Positions 1-9,271 are shown, numbered from the stretch's first letter. The stretch is 64,000 nt of DNA from Paenibacillus sp. FJAT-26967 (GCF_001541095.1 NZ_LMXH01000001.1:2010842-2074841), one strand, 5' to 3'. A program made the numbers and translations. Notes: generated by a model not told the origin, from the sequence alone.

Positions 1-2
1 AC

Positions 3-1238
3 GGGGCTATGACACACTGGGGACCTGGCTATGATTTTTATTATCCAGAAGGTGAAACTCATAGTGAAACGTATGCTTTCTTTACAAGGAGACTGAGGGA
101 AGCTGGATACAGGACGGTTACTTTCTCATCCTTCGGCGATCGTCATCATGCCTGGTGGTACTTTGCCGGCTGGAACGAGGTCCATACCCATACTCTGAAG
201 GAAGGCAATGAAGATGCCGACGAGGTGAATGCAGCGGTAATCCCCTGGCTGCGAAGTCACGGCTTGGAGGAGAACTATTTTCTGCACATTCAGTATTGGG
301 ACCCGCATACATTGTACACGTATCCGCAGGAATTTGCCGAGCAATGGAGAGAGCATCCGGCAAAGCCATACCCATCCGAAGAAGAGATCGCCGCACATCA
401 AACGGACCGATTCCCGCATTCGGCGGCTTATTTGCATACGGACCGTGTGTTCCCGGCAACAATGCCGAATCGGATCGCAAACCGGAAGGATTATATTGAT
501 CTCTTGAACGGTTATGACGGAGGCATCAGCTATATGGACAAGCATGTAGGCGAGATTGTCCAGACACTGCATGAGCTGGGCATTCAAGACGAGGTGTGCT
601 TCATTATCAGCGCAGATCACGGTGAATCCCTGGGTGAGCATGGAATCTATGCCGAGCATGCGAGTGCCACGGAATCAGTTCACCATCTTCCGCTTATTAT
701 TAAAGCGCCGGGGATCACGAAGCCCGGAACCGTTGTGAACGGCCTCATCTACAATGTAGATGTTGTGGCCACGATTACGGATCTGGCAGGATTGCCTGTC
801 CCTTCAGGCTGGGATGGCGCTTCGTTCTCTGCGGTATTAAGAGGAGAACACTGGCAGGGGCGTGACTATTTGGTGATGGATCACGCCCTTTATACGTGCC
901 AGCGGGCGGTCCGCGATCAGAAGTGGTATTTTATCCGGACCTACCATCCGGGTTTGTATAATTTCGAACCGGTCAGTTTGTATGACATGGAACACGATCC
1001 GAATCAGACCACTAATGTGGCTGATCTGCATCCCGATATAGTAAAAGAAATGGACCATCGTTTGTCACAATGGCTGCATGAGCACTTGGGCAAGCCGGGG
1101 CATTCAACAGATCCGCTGCAAAAAGTCGTTGAAACCGGACCTTGGAAATACGTTACGCTGGAGGACTGGGTACAAAGACTGCGTGATAAAGGCGATCATG
1201 AAGCTGCTAATCATTACGCGGGAGTTTACCGCGACTGA
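3..1238 (+). CDS. Sulfatase, 5'-truncated by window edge
   Basis: The reading frame is open to the left edge, so the true start lies outside the window; the ATG at 9 is probably internal. About 412 residues are visible. The segment reading SADHGESLGEHG is the alkaline-phosphatase/sulfatase superfamily metal-binding block (Asp-His), and the C-terminal part has the usual sulfatase layout with a DLYDM-like turn (SLYDMEHDPNQ). The N-terminal C-x-P-x-R formylglycine site would be upstream and cannot be checked. No signal peptide can be assessed. It lies beside a second sulfatase, a GH88 hydrolase and a PL8 lyase, so removal of sulfate from uronic-acid oligosaccharides is the likely role. It is convergent with the ROK gene and separated from it by a terminator hairpin. 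The family is secure; the sulfate position attacked cannot be told from sequence. Confidence 0.85.
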   Translation, partial: GAMTHWGPGYDFYYPEGETHSETYAFFTRRLREAGYRTVTFSSFGDRHHAWWYFAGWNEVHTHTLKEGNEDADEVNAAVIPWLRSHGLEENYFLHIQYWDPHTLYTYPQEFAEQWREHPAKPYPSEEEIAAHQTDRFPHSAAYLHTDRVFPATMPNRIANRKDYIDLLNGYDGGISYMDKHVGEIVQTLHELGIQDEVCFIISADHGESLGEHGIYAEHASATESVHHLPLIIKAPGITKPGTVVNGLIYNVDVVATITDLAGLPVPSGWDGASFSAVLRGEHWQGRDYLVMDHALYTCQRAVRDQKWYFIRTYHPGLYNFEPVSLYDMEHDPNQTTNVADLHPDIVKEMDHRLSQWLHEHLGKPGHSTDPLQKVVETGPWKYVTLEDWVQRLRDKGDHEAANHYAGVYRD

Positions 1239-1252
1239 AAATAAATGACGAA

Positions 1253-1274
1253 AAGCCGCTGATTAAAGCGGCTT
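1253..1274. terminator. Hairpin terminator between convergent genes
   Basis: AAGCCGCT and AGCGGCTT form a perfect 8-bp stem around a 6-nt loop, preceded by AA on the left. It sits between the sulfatase stop and the convergent ROK gene stop. The T-tract is poor on both strands, so efficiency is uncertain. Confidence 0.55.
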
Positions 1275-1303
1275 CCTGTCGTACGGCGGCTCCTGAATCT
1301 GAC

Positions 1304-2506
1304 TTAAGGCAGCAGGTGGGAGAAAGTCAGATGTCTGTCCAGCATGAAGTTTGCTGCTCCTAGCGCACCGCCGGTTTCTAGGAATCGGCTAAGCTTTACT
1401 TCCGTGTTACGTGACAACGTGCTCATGGCACGCTGCCTCATTACCTTCTCCGCCGCCTTAACATAGTAGGGACTGTCTGCAGGGACAGGTCCTCCCAGAA
1501 TTATCGCTTCGGGGTTGAGCAAGTTGACCAGATTGGCCATAGCAGTGCCCAAGTAAGCGGCTGCATTCCCGATAATCTGGAGTGCAAGCTCGTCGCCGTC
1601 TTCGGCTGCTTGGCAGATATGTTCGTACCGTAGCAGCTGCAGATCAAGCTCAGGCTGCTGAAGCAGGGAAGGTGTGCCCAAGCGGAGCTGTCTGCGGGCT
1701 TCCCTCTCAATCGCATGAGCGGCGGATACCATCTGGAGACAGCCCGTGTTGCCGCAGGGGCATAACGGTCCGTGGTCGGTCACGGTCGTATGTCCGATTT
1801 CACCGGCACCGCCTGCTGCACCGTGGATCAATTCCCGGTCGATGTAAATACCGGCCCCGATCCCGGCATCGATTCCGATGTAGATCATATGCCGGTACGA
1901 TTTGCCGGCCCCGTACCGGCACTCCGAGAGTCCACGGGCCCGGCTCCGGTTAAGAAGAGTGGTCGGCCAGCCAAGTTCGCGTTCGAATTCGCTGGCCCAA
2001 CTGACCTGCTGCCAGCCGAGAACGGCTGAGCTTCGCAGAAGGCCCTGATGGGAATCCACAATGCCGGGAAGAGCGATACCGAGGAGTGGCATCGGACTTT
2101 TGTCTAATTCTGAAATAAATAATGGAATTGCATCAATTAAGGCGCGAAAAGCAGCCTCCTGTGTAAAGGGACTGAAAGTAATGCGTTTGCTTGCCAACGT
2201 CCGGCCGAGCAGATCGAAAGCTCCCAGCATCCAGCCTTCCTGATTGAGATCGGCGCCGAGCGCCGCATGAGAACCCGGCACCAGTTCCACGTTGGTAGGA
2301 GGCCTCCCCCCGGTTGACTGGCGGATTTCAGTTTCGTGGATGAGTCCGAGCTCAATCAGTTCCTGAATGGTAATGGAAATCGTGGCCCGGCTCAAATCGG
2401 TCCGCTGGGCCAATTCGATCCGAGACATCGGACCGTAGATGCGAAGCATTTGAATGACGGCTGTTTTACTGCCTTTCTGATCGGCAGCCTTGCGATTATT
2501 GTCCAT
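1304..2506 (-). CDS. ROK-family transcriptional repressor (NagC/XylR type)
   Basis: The protein is about 400 residues. An N-terminal winged helix-turn-helix (SRIELAQRTDLSRATISITI) is followed by a sugar-kinase-like ROK domain. That domain carries the GIDAGIGAGIYID glycine-rich block, EIGHTTV and the zinc-binding CxCGxxGCL motif (CPCGNTGCLQ). The start was placed at the ATG ending at 2506 because it is preceded by AAAGGATG at good spacing; the frame stays open upstream to 2653 without a better ribosome site. ROK repressors sense sugars or sugar derivatives and control neighbouring uptake and degradation genes. It is divergent from the sulfatase-GH88-PHP operon and convergent with the upstream sulfatase, so it is the obvious candidate regulator of the polysaccharide locus. 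The inducer is unknown, and kinase activity is unlikely in a member with an HTH. Confidence 0.88.
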   Translation of the reverse strand: MDNNRKAADQKGSKTAVIQMLRIYGPMSRIELAQRTDLSRATISITIQELIELGLIHETEIRQSTGGRPPTNVELVPGSHAALGADLNQEGWMLGAFDLLGRTLASKRITFSPFTQEAAFRALIDAIPLFISELDKSPMPLLGIALPGIVDSHQGLLRSSAVLGWQQVSWASEFERELGWPTTLLNRSRARGLSECRYGAGKSYRHMIYIGIDAGIGAGIYIDRELIHGAAGGAGEIGHTTVTDHGPLCPCGNTGCLQMVSAAHAIEREARRQLRLGTPSLLQQPELDLQLLRYEHICQAAEDGDELALQIIGNAAAYLGTAMANLVNLLNPEAIILGGPVPADSPYYVKAAEKVMRQRAMSTLSRNTEVKLSRFLETGGALGAANFMLDRHLTFSHLLP

Positions 2507-2665
2507 AATGCATCCTTTCGCTTTTCGTACAAGCTGTATGAGACGGATCGTTCTCCGAAGCACACGGTCAAGTATTTCAAAAATATCAAAATCGCAGACA
2601 CATAGCAATGAAACAGAAGGTTTATTCTGCATGAACGCTAAAAAAATATCCACTATGTTTAAATA

Positions 2666-2695
2666 TTGACAAAAGTAAAGAATATGCCTTAAGAT
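2666..2695 (+). promoter_or_regulatory. Probable sigma-A promoter of sulfatase operon
   Basis: A perfect TTGACA at 2666-2671 is followed after 18 nt by TAAGAT (4 of 6 consensus). It would give a leader of about 200 nt before the sulfatase start at 2901. The 394-nt gap between the divergent genes contains this and the inverted repeat at 2740; no other gene was seen in it. Confidence 0.55.
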
Positions 2696-2739
2696 GAATG
2701 TAATTTACAAGGACCGTACAAACGGACTTACTCAACAGC

Positions 2740-2768
2740 TTTGATCGTTCGAATTCGGGCCGATCAAA
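2740..2768. promoter_or_regulatory. Inverted repeat in operon leader, candidate ROK site
   Basis: TTTGATCG (2740-2747) and CGATCAAA (2761-2768) are perfect 8-bp inverted arms with a 13-nt spacer. The repeat lies about 45 nt downstream of the predicted transcription start and divergent from the ROK gene. It could be an operator or an RNA hairpin; assignment to the ROK protein is inference from position only. Confidence 0.4.
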
Positions 2769-2900
2769 AGAAGTAAAGAAGCCGTGTCCGGTTAAGCGGA
2801 GAGAAAGAACATTTTTTTTGGTTAATACCCTACTAATTTTATGTGAATTATAAGTTTTGGCTTGAACCCGACTGTTAAGCTTCGAAAAGGGTGAAGAAGA

Positions 2901-4355
2901 TTGAGGGCTAAACCCCATGTTGTTGTCATTATGGCCGATCAATTAAGATGGGATGCGCTTGGTGAGCACACACCTAATCTGAATAAGCTTCAATCGGAAA
3001 GTGTAGATTTCCGCAGAGCTTACTGCGCTTCTCCACTGTGCGTTCCTGCCCGGGGAGCCTTCTTGACAGGAAAATATCCGAATGTAACCGGCTCTCTAAT
3101 TAATCCCTGGACCGGGCAAGAAAAGCAGCACGGCTGTGTGCAATCCGGTCACACACACTGGTATGACCTGCTGGAGGAAGATTGGGACAGCTGGCATACC
3201 GGCAAGCAGCACCTCTTTACCGAACCGAAGCCTGAGACTGTACCGGACAGTAAGACCACCTGGCTCCCGCTGGAACAGCGCTACCAGGCGTTTCTCCAAG
3301 AGCGGGGGAAGCAAAAGCCTGGCGGCCCTTCATTTCAGGGCCCCGTTCCCGAACAGGCCTACGGGAGAATCACCCGGCCGAGAAACTACTCCATTCCGGC
3401 GATAGGATGTTATGAGGAGGGCTTTGAATATTTTTATGACGGCTTCATCCTTCGCGATTCTTTATATGCACTCCGTCACCGGGATCCGGGTAAACCTTTT
3501 GCGCTCAGTGCCATGTTCCTGGCACCGCATCCGCCTTTGCACATTCCTGAGCCCTGGTATTCGATGTTCAAAGAAGCGGATTTGCCGGCCAATGTGGGTC
3601 GTTGGGGTCTCAATCAGTCGCCTCTACAGTTGTACAACTTACCCGGTATGCTCGGGAGCTCGTATTCTCGAGAAGCGTGGCTGCCCGTCTGGAGGGTCTA
3701 TCTGGGGCTGGTTGCGCTGCTTGACCACTGTGTCGGCGAGCTGGTCACTGAGCTTAAACGGCAGGGGATTTATGAAGATACCCTCCTGGTTTTTACCAGT
3801 GACCATGGAGAGATGCTCGGTTCACACCGGCTTTGGCAGAAAATGTGTATGTATGAAGAAGCCGTCCGTACACCGCTTATTCTGAAGTTTCCGGCAAGTT
3901 CGCCTCCGGCTTTACGAAGCAGCCATGCACTCGTCAGCGCTGTGGATGTTGTGCCTACGCTTTGTGACTATTTGCAAATCGGTATGCCGGAGAAGCTGTC
4001 CGGAATTTCTTTAATGCCATTAATTAACGGGAATAATAAACGGCTGGATCGCGACCGGATTTTTATTCAGTTCGATGGGAATGGTGCCCGGGGTAACTTC
4101 CAGCGGTGTGTCATCGAAGGGTTTTATAAATTGATCGTTGACTTGTTTAAGGACGAATTGTATATCGAGCTGTATGACACAGATACGGATCCTTCCGAGA
4201 TGAATAATTTGGCTTTTGATGCCGAACAAAGCGGACGAATCGCTTCAATGCTGGAGAAGCTAAGAGAGCATATGCTCGGTACCGGGGATTTGGTGAACAT
4301 ACCGGAGTGTGCGTACAGCCGGTTTTTGTCCGATTACGGACCGTTTAAATCGTAA
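2901..4355 (+). CDS. Sulfatase, type I formylglycine
   Basis: The protein is 484 residues and no signal peptide is visible, so it is probably cytoplasmic. It starts at TTG: no in-frame ATG gives the conserved N-terminus (HVVVIMADQLRWD), and a GGGTGAAGAAG ribosome site precedes it. Asp13/Asp18 are in the first metal-binding block. C47-V-P-A-R matches the C-x-P-x-R signature, with Cys47 the residue expected to be oxidised to formylglycine, followed by the expected LTG. TSDHGEMLGSH supplies the second metal-binding Asp-His pair. It begins the operon sulfatase-GH88-PHP. In this context it probably desulfates imported unsaturated disaccharides. The regiospecificity (4-O, 6-O or 2-O) cannot be told. 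A formylglycine-generating or anaerobic sulfatase-maturating enzyme is not encoded in the window. Confidence 0.92.
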   Translation: MRAKPHVVVIMADQLRWDALGEHTPNLNKLQSESVDFRRAYCASPLCVPARGAFLTGKYPNVTGSLINPWTGQEKQHGCVQSGHTHWYDLLEEDWDSWHTGKQHLFTEPKPETVPDSKTTWLPLEQRYQAFLQERGKQKPGGPSFQGPVPEQAYGRITRPRNYSIPAIGCYEEGFEYFYDGFILRDSLYALRHRDPGKPFALSAMFLAPHPPLHIPEPWYSMFKEADLPANVGRWGLNQSPLQLYNLPGMLGSSYSREAWLPVWRVYLGLVALLDHCVGELVTELKRQGIYEDTLLVFTSDHGEMLGSHRLWQKMCMYEEAVRTPLILKFPASSPPALRSSHALVSAVDVVPTLCDYLQIGMPEKLSGISLMPLINGNNKRLDRDRIFIQFDGNGARGNFQRCVIEGFYKLIVDLFKDELYIELYDTDTDPSEMNNLAFDAEQSGRIASMLEKLREHMLGTGDLVNIPECAYSRFLSDYGPFKS

Positions 4356-4378
4356 CGTTACAGCAAGGAGTCATGAAC

Positions 4379-5551
4379 ATGCCGAAGATTGAAAATTTAA
4401 ATGTCGCGCAAAATTGGCTGGAGGAAGCCTGGCAGGGTGTTGTCCGCAAGACAACCCGGGCAAACTCCGCAATCGGCGCCGGGTTCGTTCATGCATCCCG
4501 CAGCGGGAAGTATGATCGAATTCTGCCGCATGTGTGGACGGCGGGTTTCTGGCCGGGAATCCTCTGGGTGGTGTACCGGGAGACCAAGGACGAGAATCTG
4601 CGGGAAACGGCAGAAAAGTGCGAGCATAAGCTGGACGAGGCGATAGACAAGTTCGTAAATCTTCATCACGATGTAGGCTTTATTTGGCAGCTGACTTCGG
4701 TTGCGAACTACAAATTGAATGGGAATCCGCTATCCAAAGTTCGCGCGCTTAAAGTCGCCTCTTGGCTCGCCGGAAGATTTAATGTACGCGGGAAATTTAT
4801 CCGCGCCTGGAATGAAGACTCGGGAATCGGCACCCGGGATAATGCAGGCTTAGCGATTGTGGACTGCACAATGAACCTGAGCCTTCTGCTCTGGGCTTCT
4901 GCCGAGACCAAAGATCCGCGGTACCGGCATATTGCAGCCGAGCATGCGGATACCGTGCTTAGACATTTCGTCCGGGAAGACGGATCGTGCCGCCACATTG
5001 TGGCTTTCGATCCGGATACGGGTGAAATGCTCGAAGCGTTAGCCGGTCAGGGATATGCCCCTGATTCGGCTTGGGCGAGGGGAGCGGCTTGGGCGTTATA
5101 CGGCCTCGCGCTGTGTTACCGTTATACGAAGAATGAGGCGTATCTGCAAGGCAGCAGGCGGGTAGCCGATTTCTTCTTGGATAACCTGCCAGGTGACAGA
5201 GTTCCTTACTGGGATTTCAGAATCCCGGACGTAGGGCGGGCGCCCAAGGATTCATCGGCGGCAGCTGTTGCAGCCGGAGGGTTGCTGCTGCTGGCCGAAC
5301 TTATAGAGGAGAGCTCCGCCGGGGAATCGGTAAGTACTGCTTCATTTCATTATGAAGAACAGGCCCGGCGAATCCTGGAATCCTTAAGCGAGCATTACGC
5401 CGTATGGGACGACCGGGATGAAGCAATTCTGCTCCACGGTACCGGCAACTTTCCGGCAGCTAAAAATATCGATGCCGGATTGATTTACGGTGACTATTTT
5501 TATATAGAAGCGCTGGCAAAATTAAGGGGACAGAAGGAAACATTCTGGTGA
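4379..5551 (+). CDS. GH88 unsaturated glucuronyl hydrolase
   Basis: This 390-residue cytoplasmic enzyme hydrates the 4,5-unsaturated uronic acid left by polysaccharide lyases and so releases the neighbouring sugar. The alpha6/alpha6-barrel family signatures are present. HHDVGF carries one conserved Asp (about residue 98 from this start) and IVDCTMNLSLL carries the second (about residue 162), matching the two catalytic-site aspartates known in Bacillus unsaturated glucuronyl hydrolase. The C-terminal IDAGLIYGDYFYIEAL block is typical. The ATG at 4373 is only 2 nt from AAGGAG, whereas the ATG at 4379 is 8 nt away and was chosen. It lies 23 nt after the sulfatase and clearly shares its transcript. 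The length is normal. The GH88 call is firm; chondroitin or hyaluronan disaccharides are the likely substrates from context. Confidence 0.93.
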   Translation: MPKIENLNVAQNWLEEAWQGVVRKTTRANSAIGAGFVHASRSGKYDRILPHVWTAGFWPGILWVVYRETKDENLRETAEKCEHKLDEAIDKFVNLHHDVGFIWQLTSVANYKLNGNPLSKVRALKVASWLAGRFNVRGKFIRAWNEDSGIGTRDNAGLAIVDCTMNLSLLLWASAETKDPRYRHIAAEHADTVLRHFVREDGSCRHIVAFDPDTGEMLEALAGQGYAPDSAWARGAAWALYGLALCYRYTKNEAYLQGSRRVADFFLDNLPGDRVPYWDFRIPDVGRAPKDSSAAAVAAGGLLLLAELIEESSAGESVSTASFHYEEQARRILESLSEHYAVWDDRDEAILLHGTGNFPAAKNIDAGLIYGDYFYIEALAKLRGQKETFW

Positions 5552-5617
5552 ACGGGATGAAATCATAATAAGACTGCGGCATCCGCCGTCAGCTATCCTA
5601 GTATAGGAGAGATCAAG

Positions 5618-7135
5618 ATGAATAGGTATTGGGGAGATTTGCATAATCACTGCGGCATAAGCTATGGCTTCGGCAGTCTGGAGAATGCTCTCGCAGCTGC
5701 CAGGGGACAGCTGGACTTCTGCGCGATTATCGGTCATGCTTCCTGGTCCGACATGCCGGCGCGCACCAACGGTCTTGAATATCTGGTTGATTTTCATACA
5801 GAGGGCTTTGCCAAACTGCGCAGAGACTGGGAAAAGGTGCGGGATACTGTGAAGAAGTTTCACATTCCTCATGAATTTGTAACCTTTCAAGGCTATGAAG
5901 CCCATTCCAGCCGATATGGCGATCATCATTTTTTGTCGCCGGACGATGAGCTCCCATTGGTAGAGGGAAGCTCGATTGCAGCTATACTGGAACAGTTAAA
6001 CGGGTATCGGGTTATTGCGGTGCCTCATCATGTCGGCTATACACCGGGTTATCGGGGCGGCAATTGGGAGAGCTTCAATCCGGCGGTCAGTCCGGTGGTC
6101 GAAGTATATTCCAAGCATGGCAGCGGGTTGTCCGATCAGAGTCCTTATCCTTATTACCACGATATGGGACCACGGGACTCCAGATCCAGCGTGTACGCGG
6201 CGCTCGAGCGCAAACTGCGCTTCGGCTTCATCGGATCGACCGACCACCATGCGGGTTATCCGGGTTCGTACGGAGACGGCAGAGTGGCTGTACTAGCCGA
6301 ATCGAAGACACGTGAGGCCATATGGGAAGCCATTCTTGCTCGCAGAACGTATGCGGTGACAGGAGATAAAATCGGCTGCCGCTTCACACTTAACAAAATG
6401 CCGATGGGAAGCGAACTGAAGGCAAGGCAGCGTGAATTCGAACTTGAAGTGACGGGCTGTGACCAGCTCGACAAAGTTGTCGTTTTCAAAAATTTAAAGC
6501 CGTACAAAGTCTTTAACGGCGAAGATCTCGCCCCAAATACTTGTAACGGGGCAGATACGTCAAATGCAGGGCTAAGCACTTACAAAGTGAGAATAGAATC
6601 CGGCTGGGGCAACGCTAAGAACGGCTGTTTCTGGGAAGGCAGGGCCGATATTTCGGGAGGCAGGCTTCTTTCTTCAGAAACGTGTTTTCGGGGGCGCAGT
6701 ATTCTTGCTCCGACTCCGGATATAAAAGATGATCCGGGGATGAACGCACTGGGCAATGCAATCGTCAGCCAGTCGGAGTCAACGGTTGAATGGACTTGTA
6801 CGACATTCCGGAATCCGACAACTCTTCATTCGCACACGGGGGGACTGATTCTTGAAGTGGAGGGAGACCGTCATACCGTTGTCCAAGTGGACCTGAACGG
6901 TACAAGGATGGAGGCAACAGTAGGAGAACTGCTGCTCGGGAACCGTACGGCTCATCTGAGGGCATACAACTCCGAAGCGTTCGTGATTCACCGCGCTGTT
7001 AATGAAAGATTGTATACATTGAAGGAAACATGGCGCGATGATACCATCGAATCCGATTGTGACGTGTATCATGTGGAGATCAGACAGGTTAACGGTCAAT
7101 GCGCATGGATATCGCCTATTTATGCAATAGCTTAA
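5618..7135 (+). CDS. PHP-domain (DUF3604-like) metallohydrolase
   Basis: The protein is 505 residues with an AGGAGA ribosome site before the ATG. The N-terminal GDLHNHCG (His9, His11), IIGHASW, FQGYEAHS, VPHHVGY, VEVYSKHG and GSTDHHAGYPG segments supply the His, Asp and Glu ligands of a PHP-type trinuclear metal site. The C-terminal third is beta-rich, as in DUF3604-type proteins. PHP enzymes usually hydrolyse phosphoesters, but the substrate of this subgroup is unknown to me. It lies 66 nt after the GH88 gene and is the last gene of the sulfatase operon. It has no signal peptide. A role on a sulfated or phosphorylated sugar intermediate is possible but unproven. An exact DUF assignment needs a profile search. 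Confidence 0.75.
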   Translation: MNRYWGDLHNHCGISYGFGSLENALAAARGQLDFCAIIGHASWSDMPARTNGLEYLVDFHTEGFAKLRRDWEKVRDTVKKFHIPHEFVTFQGYEAHSSRYGDHHFLSPDDELPLVEGSSIAAILEQLNGYRVIAVPHHVGYTPGYRGGNWESFNPAVSPVVEVYSKHGSGLSDQSPYPYYHDMGPRDSRSSVYAALERKLRFGFIGSTDHHAGYPGSYGDGRVAVLAESKTREAIWEAILARRTYAVTGDKIGCRFTLNKMPMGSELKARQREFELEVTGCDQLDKVVVFKNLKPYKVFNGEDLAPNTCNGADTSNAGLSTYKVRIESGWGNAKNGCFWEGRADISGGRLLSSETCFRGRSILAPTPDIKDDPGMNALGNAIVSQSESTVEWTCTTFRNPTTLHSHTGGLILEVEGDRHTVVQVDLNGTRMEATVGELLLGNRTAHLRAYNSEAFVIHRAVNERLYTLKETWRDDTIESDCDVYHVEIRQVNGQCAWISPIYAIA

Positions 7136-7362
7136 AGCAGTGGCAAGACCAGCACCGCAAGTATCGCTGGATGCGTCAGACGGTTGGGTTCCTTGTTCAT
7201 GAGTGGGATTGCAAGGAATGTTGCTTAAGAAGTACTTTTGATTTTAAACCAAGTATAACTATGTGTTTAGTACATTAGAGATTATTACATGTAATTTTGC
7301 ATAACAAGGCTTTGAGCAGATAGATGAGCCTATCACCCGTAAGACGACAGACCGGACTGCCG

Positions 7363-7407
7363 GAGACGTCTTTCCTTAGAGTCAGATAAGGGAGGAGTCT
7401 CTTTTTT
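7363..7407 (+). terminator. Terminator-like hairpin before ABC importer
   Basis: GAGAC (7363-7367) pairs with GTCTC (7397-7401). The inner TTCCTTA pairs with TAAGGGA, giving about 15 bp with one mismatch and one bulge around an 8-nt loop, followed by TTTTTT (7402-7407). It either ends the sulfatase-GH88-PHP transcript or acts as a read-through attenuator for the importer. The gap 7136-7362 upstream holds no gene that I could see. Confidence 0.65.
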
Positions 7408-7444
7408 GTTAGCCGCAATGAAATGGATGAAGGGGGTGTACACA

Positions 7445-8410
7445 ATGGATACTGCTGCGCATACCCGCCAAGGTGTACGTACGGAACGCAAGCGTGCCAG
7501 CGTACATAACCGTACCCGCAAGGTACTATGGTGCTGGCTGTTTATCGCTCCGCAGCTGATTTTGTTTTTACTATTCACGGTGTATCCCATAGTGATGAGT
7601 TATGTGTATGCATTTTTTGACTGGTCGGGATATGGACCGCTTCAGAATTTCATCGGATGGCGGAATTTCAAAGAAACGATGACCGATCCGCTCTTTTGGA
7701 ATGCATTCCGCAACAGTCTTGTATTCATGGCCTGGCTTGTCGGTATTCAGGTTCCGCTCGCTCTGCTGCTGGCTTTGCTGCTCAATTCAAGTCGTATGCG
7801 AGGCAAAGTCCTCTACCGGACGGTTTATTTTTTGCCGGTTGTGACGACAACAGCGGTTGTCGGACTCGTCATGCGTTTTATATTCGGTGCATACAAAGGG
7901 CTCGCCAATGAAGTACTGATGAGGATCGGATTACTGGATAAGCCGGTGGATTGGCTCGGTTCCGCTGATACGGCCATGCTCATTGTCATTCTGGTCGGGA
8001 TCTGGAAAAGCTTCGGCATGAAGCTTATTTACTGGTTGGCGGGTATTCAATCTCTGCCCCGAGAGCTCTTCGAGGCTGCCCGCATTGACGGTGCATCCGC
8101 CTTGCAGCTGTTCCGGTACATCACCGTGCCTCTTCTGATTCCGGTAGGAAGCGTCATTATTCTCGTATCGGCCGTAAATGCACTGCATGTGTTCGATCTG
8201 GTCAAAGCTATGACCGAGGGCGGCCCGGCTTTTAAGACGGATATGGTCGATGTCTATATTTACCGGTATGCCTTCTCAGGTCAGGGAGAGGCAAGAGTAG
8301 GTTTCGCTTCTGCCGCAGGAGTCGTTTACGGGATTGCGGTCATGTTCATCTCGCTGCTGCTGGGAGCGTTAGTGAAGCTTAGCGGAGGGCGTACAAATTC
8401 GGGGCTGTAG
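7445..8410 (+). CDS. Sugar ABC transporter permease (LacF/UgpA type)
   Basis: The protein is about 321 residues with six predicted membrane segments, the first near residues 20-42 (WLFIAPQLILFLLFTVYPIV). The EAA loop reads EAARIDGASALQLFRYITVPLL, which contacts the ATPase. The start at 7445 has AAGGGGG eight nt upstream. An alternative TTG at 7406 lies inside a terminator T-tract and was rejected; ATGs at 7418 and 7427 remain possible. With the next two genes it forms a CUT1-type importer, presumably for lyase-released oligosaccharides. No ATPase gene is encoded here; CUT1 systems in Firmicutes commonly share an MsmX/UgpC-type ATPase encoded elsewhere. Confidence 0.92.
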   Translation: MDTAAHTRQGVRTERKRASVHNRTRKVLWCWLFIAPQLILFLLFTVYPIVMSYVYAFFDWSGYGPLQNFIGWRNFKETMTDPLFWNAFRNSLVFMAWLVGIQVPLALLLALLLNSSRMRGKVLYRTVYFLPVVTTTAVVGLVMRFIFGAYKGLANEVLMRIGLLDKPVDWLGSADTAMLIVILVGIWKSFGMKLIYWLAGIQSLPRELFEAARIDGASALQLFRYITVPLLIPVGSVIILVSAVNALHVFDLVKAMTEGGPAFKTDMVDVYIYRYAFSGQGEARVGFASAAGVVYGIAVMFISLLLGALVKLSGGRTNSGL

Positions 8411-8425
8411 GGGGGACGATTGATC

Positions 8426-9268
8426 ATGACAAGAAAGCGGGGCCGCCGTTCGCCGCTGCTGATAGCGGCCCATCTCCTCCTGATAACTATGGGAGCGGTA
8501 TGGATTTATCCGTTCATATGGATGTTGATGTCTTCTTTCAAAACGAACAACGAATACATCGTATCAGGTATCAAGCTGCTGCCCGAGACATTCCAGTTCG
8601 ATAATTACCGGAGGGCTTGGGAGACAGCCCATTTCTCGGTTTACTTCTGGAATACGGTCCTGATAACCCTTGCCGTCGTGGTGATTGTCGTTGCAGTATG
8701 CTCGCTGACAGGATATGCGGTCGGCCGGTATCAATTTCGGGGCAGGTTATTGTTCATCTCAGCGATTACGGCCACCATGTTCATGCCCAAAGGATATACA
8801 CTTATTCCGGTCTACATGCTGGTAAATGAACTGGGGCTGAACAATTCGCTCTGGGGCATTATCCTGGCAGAGGTAGGCGGCGGACATGTGCTTTTCATCC
8901 TGCTGTTTGTCGCCTATTTCAGAGGGCTTCCCAAGGAGCTGGAGGAATCGGCGGAAATGGACGGCAGCGGATTTTTCCGGACATTCGTGCAAATTATGCT
9001 GCCGCTCGCTAAACCTATGATCGCAACAGCGGCTATTATGCAGTTCATGTGGACGTGGAACGCGTTCCTGATGCCGCTTGTGTTTACGTTATCAAGGCCT
9101 GAGCTGCGCACGCTAGGTGTGGGGATGTACCAGTTTGTCGGCGAGCAGACCATGGATTGGACGGGAATGGCGGCCGCTGCCAGTATTTCGCTGCTGCCGA
9201 TTCTGGCGGTTTTTATCCTGCTGCAGCGCTATTTTGTTGAGGGTGTGGCAGGTGCTATCAAGGGATAA
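8426..9268 (+). CDS. Sugar ABC transporter permease (LacG/UgpE type)
   Basis: This is the second membrane subunit of the importer, about 280 residues with six membrane segments. The N-terminal segment (WIYPFIWMLMSSFK) and the EAA loop (ELEESAEMDGSGFFRTFVQIMLPL) are diagnostic. It begins 16 nt after the first permease; the ATG at 8426 is favoured over the TTG at 8420 because the G-rich ribosome site ends about 10 nt before it. Together with its partner it would form the translocation pore. Substrate specificity lies in the binding protein, so the assignment to glycosaminoglycan or other uronate oligosaccharides rests on neighbours. Confidence 0.92.
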   Translation: MTRKRGRRSPLLIAAHLLLITMGAVWIYPFIWMLMSSFKTNNEYIVSGIKLLPETFQFDNYRRAWETAHFSVYFWNTVLITLAVVVIVVAVCSLTGYAVGRYQFRGRLLFISAITATMFMPKGYTLIPVYMLVNELGLNNSLWGIILAEVGGGHVLFILLFVAYFRGLPKELEESAEMDGSGFFRTFVQIMLPLAKPMIATAAIMQFMWTWNAFLMPLVFTLSRPELRTLGVGMYQFVGEQTMDWTGMAAAASISLLPILAVFILLQRYFVEGVAGAIKG

Positions 9269-9271
9269 TTA

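Noticed and set aside
1304-2653. 449-residue start for the ROK protein
   Set aside because: The extra 49 residues are not ROK-like and lack a ribosome site; the ATG ending at 2506 has a good one.
7406-7444. TTG start at 7406 for the first permease
   Set aside because: It lies inside the T-tract of a terminator hairpin, and an ATG at 7445 has a proper ribosome site. The N-terminal extension would also precede the normal start of the family.
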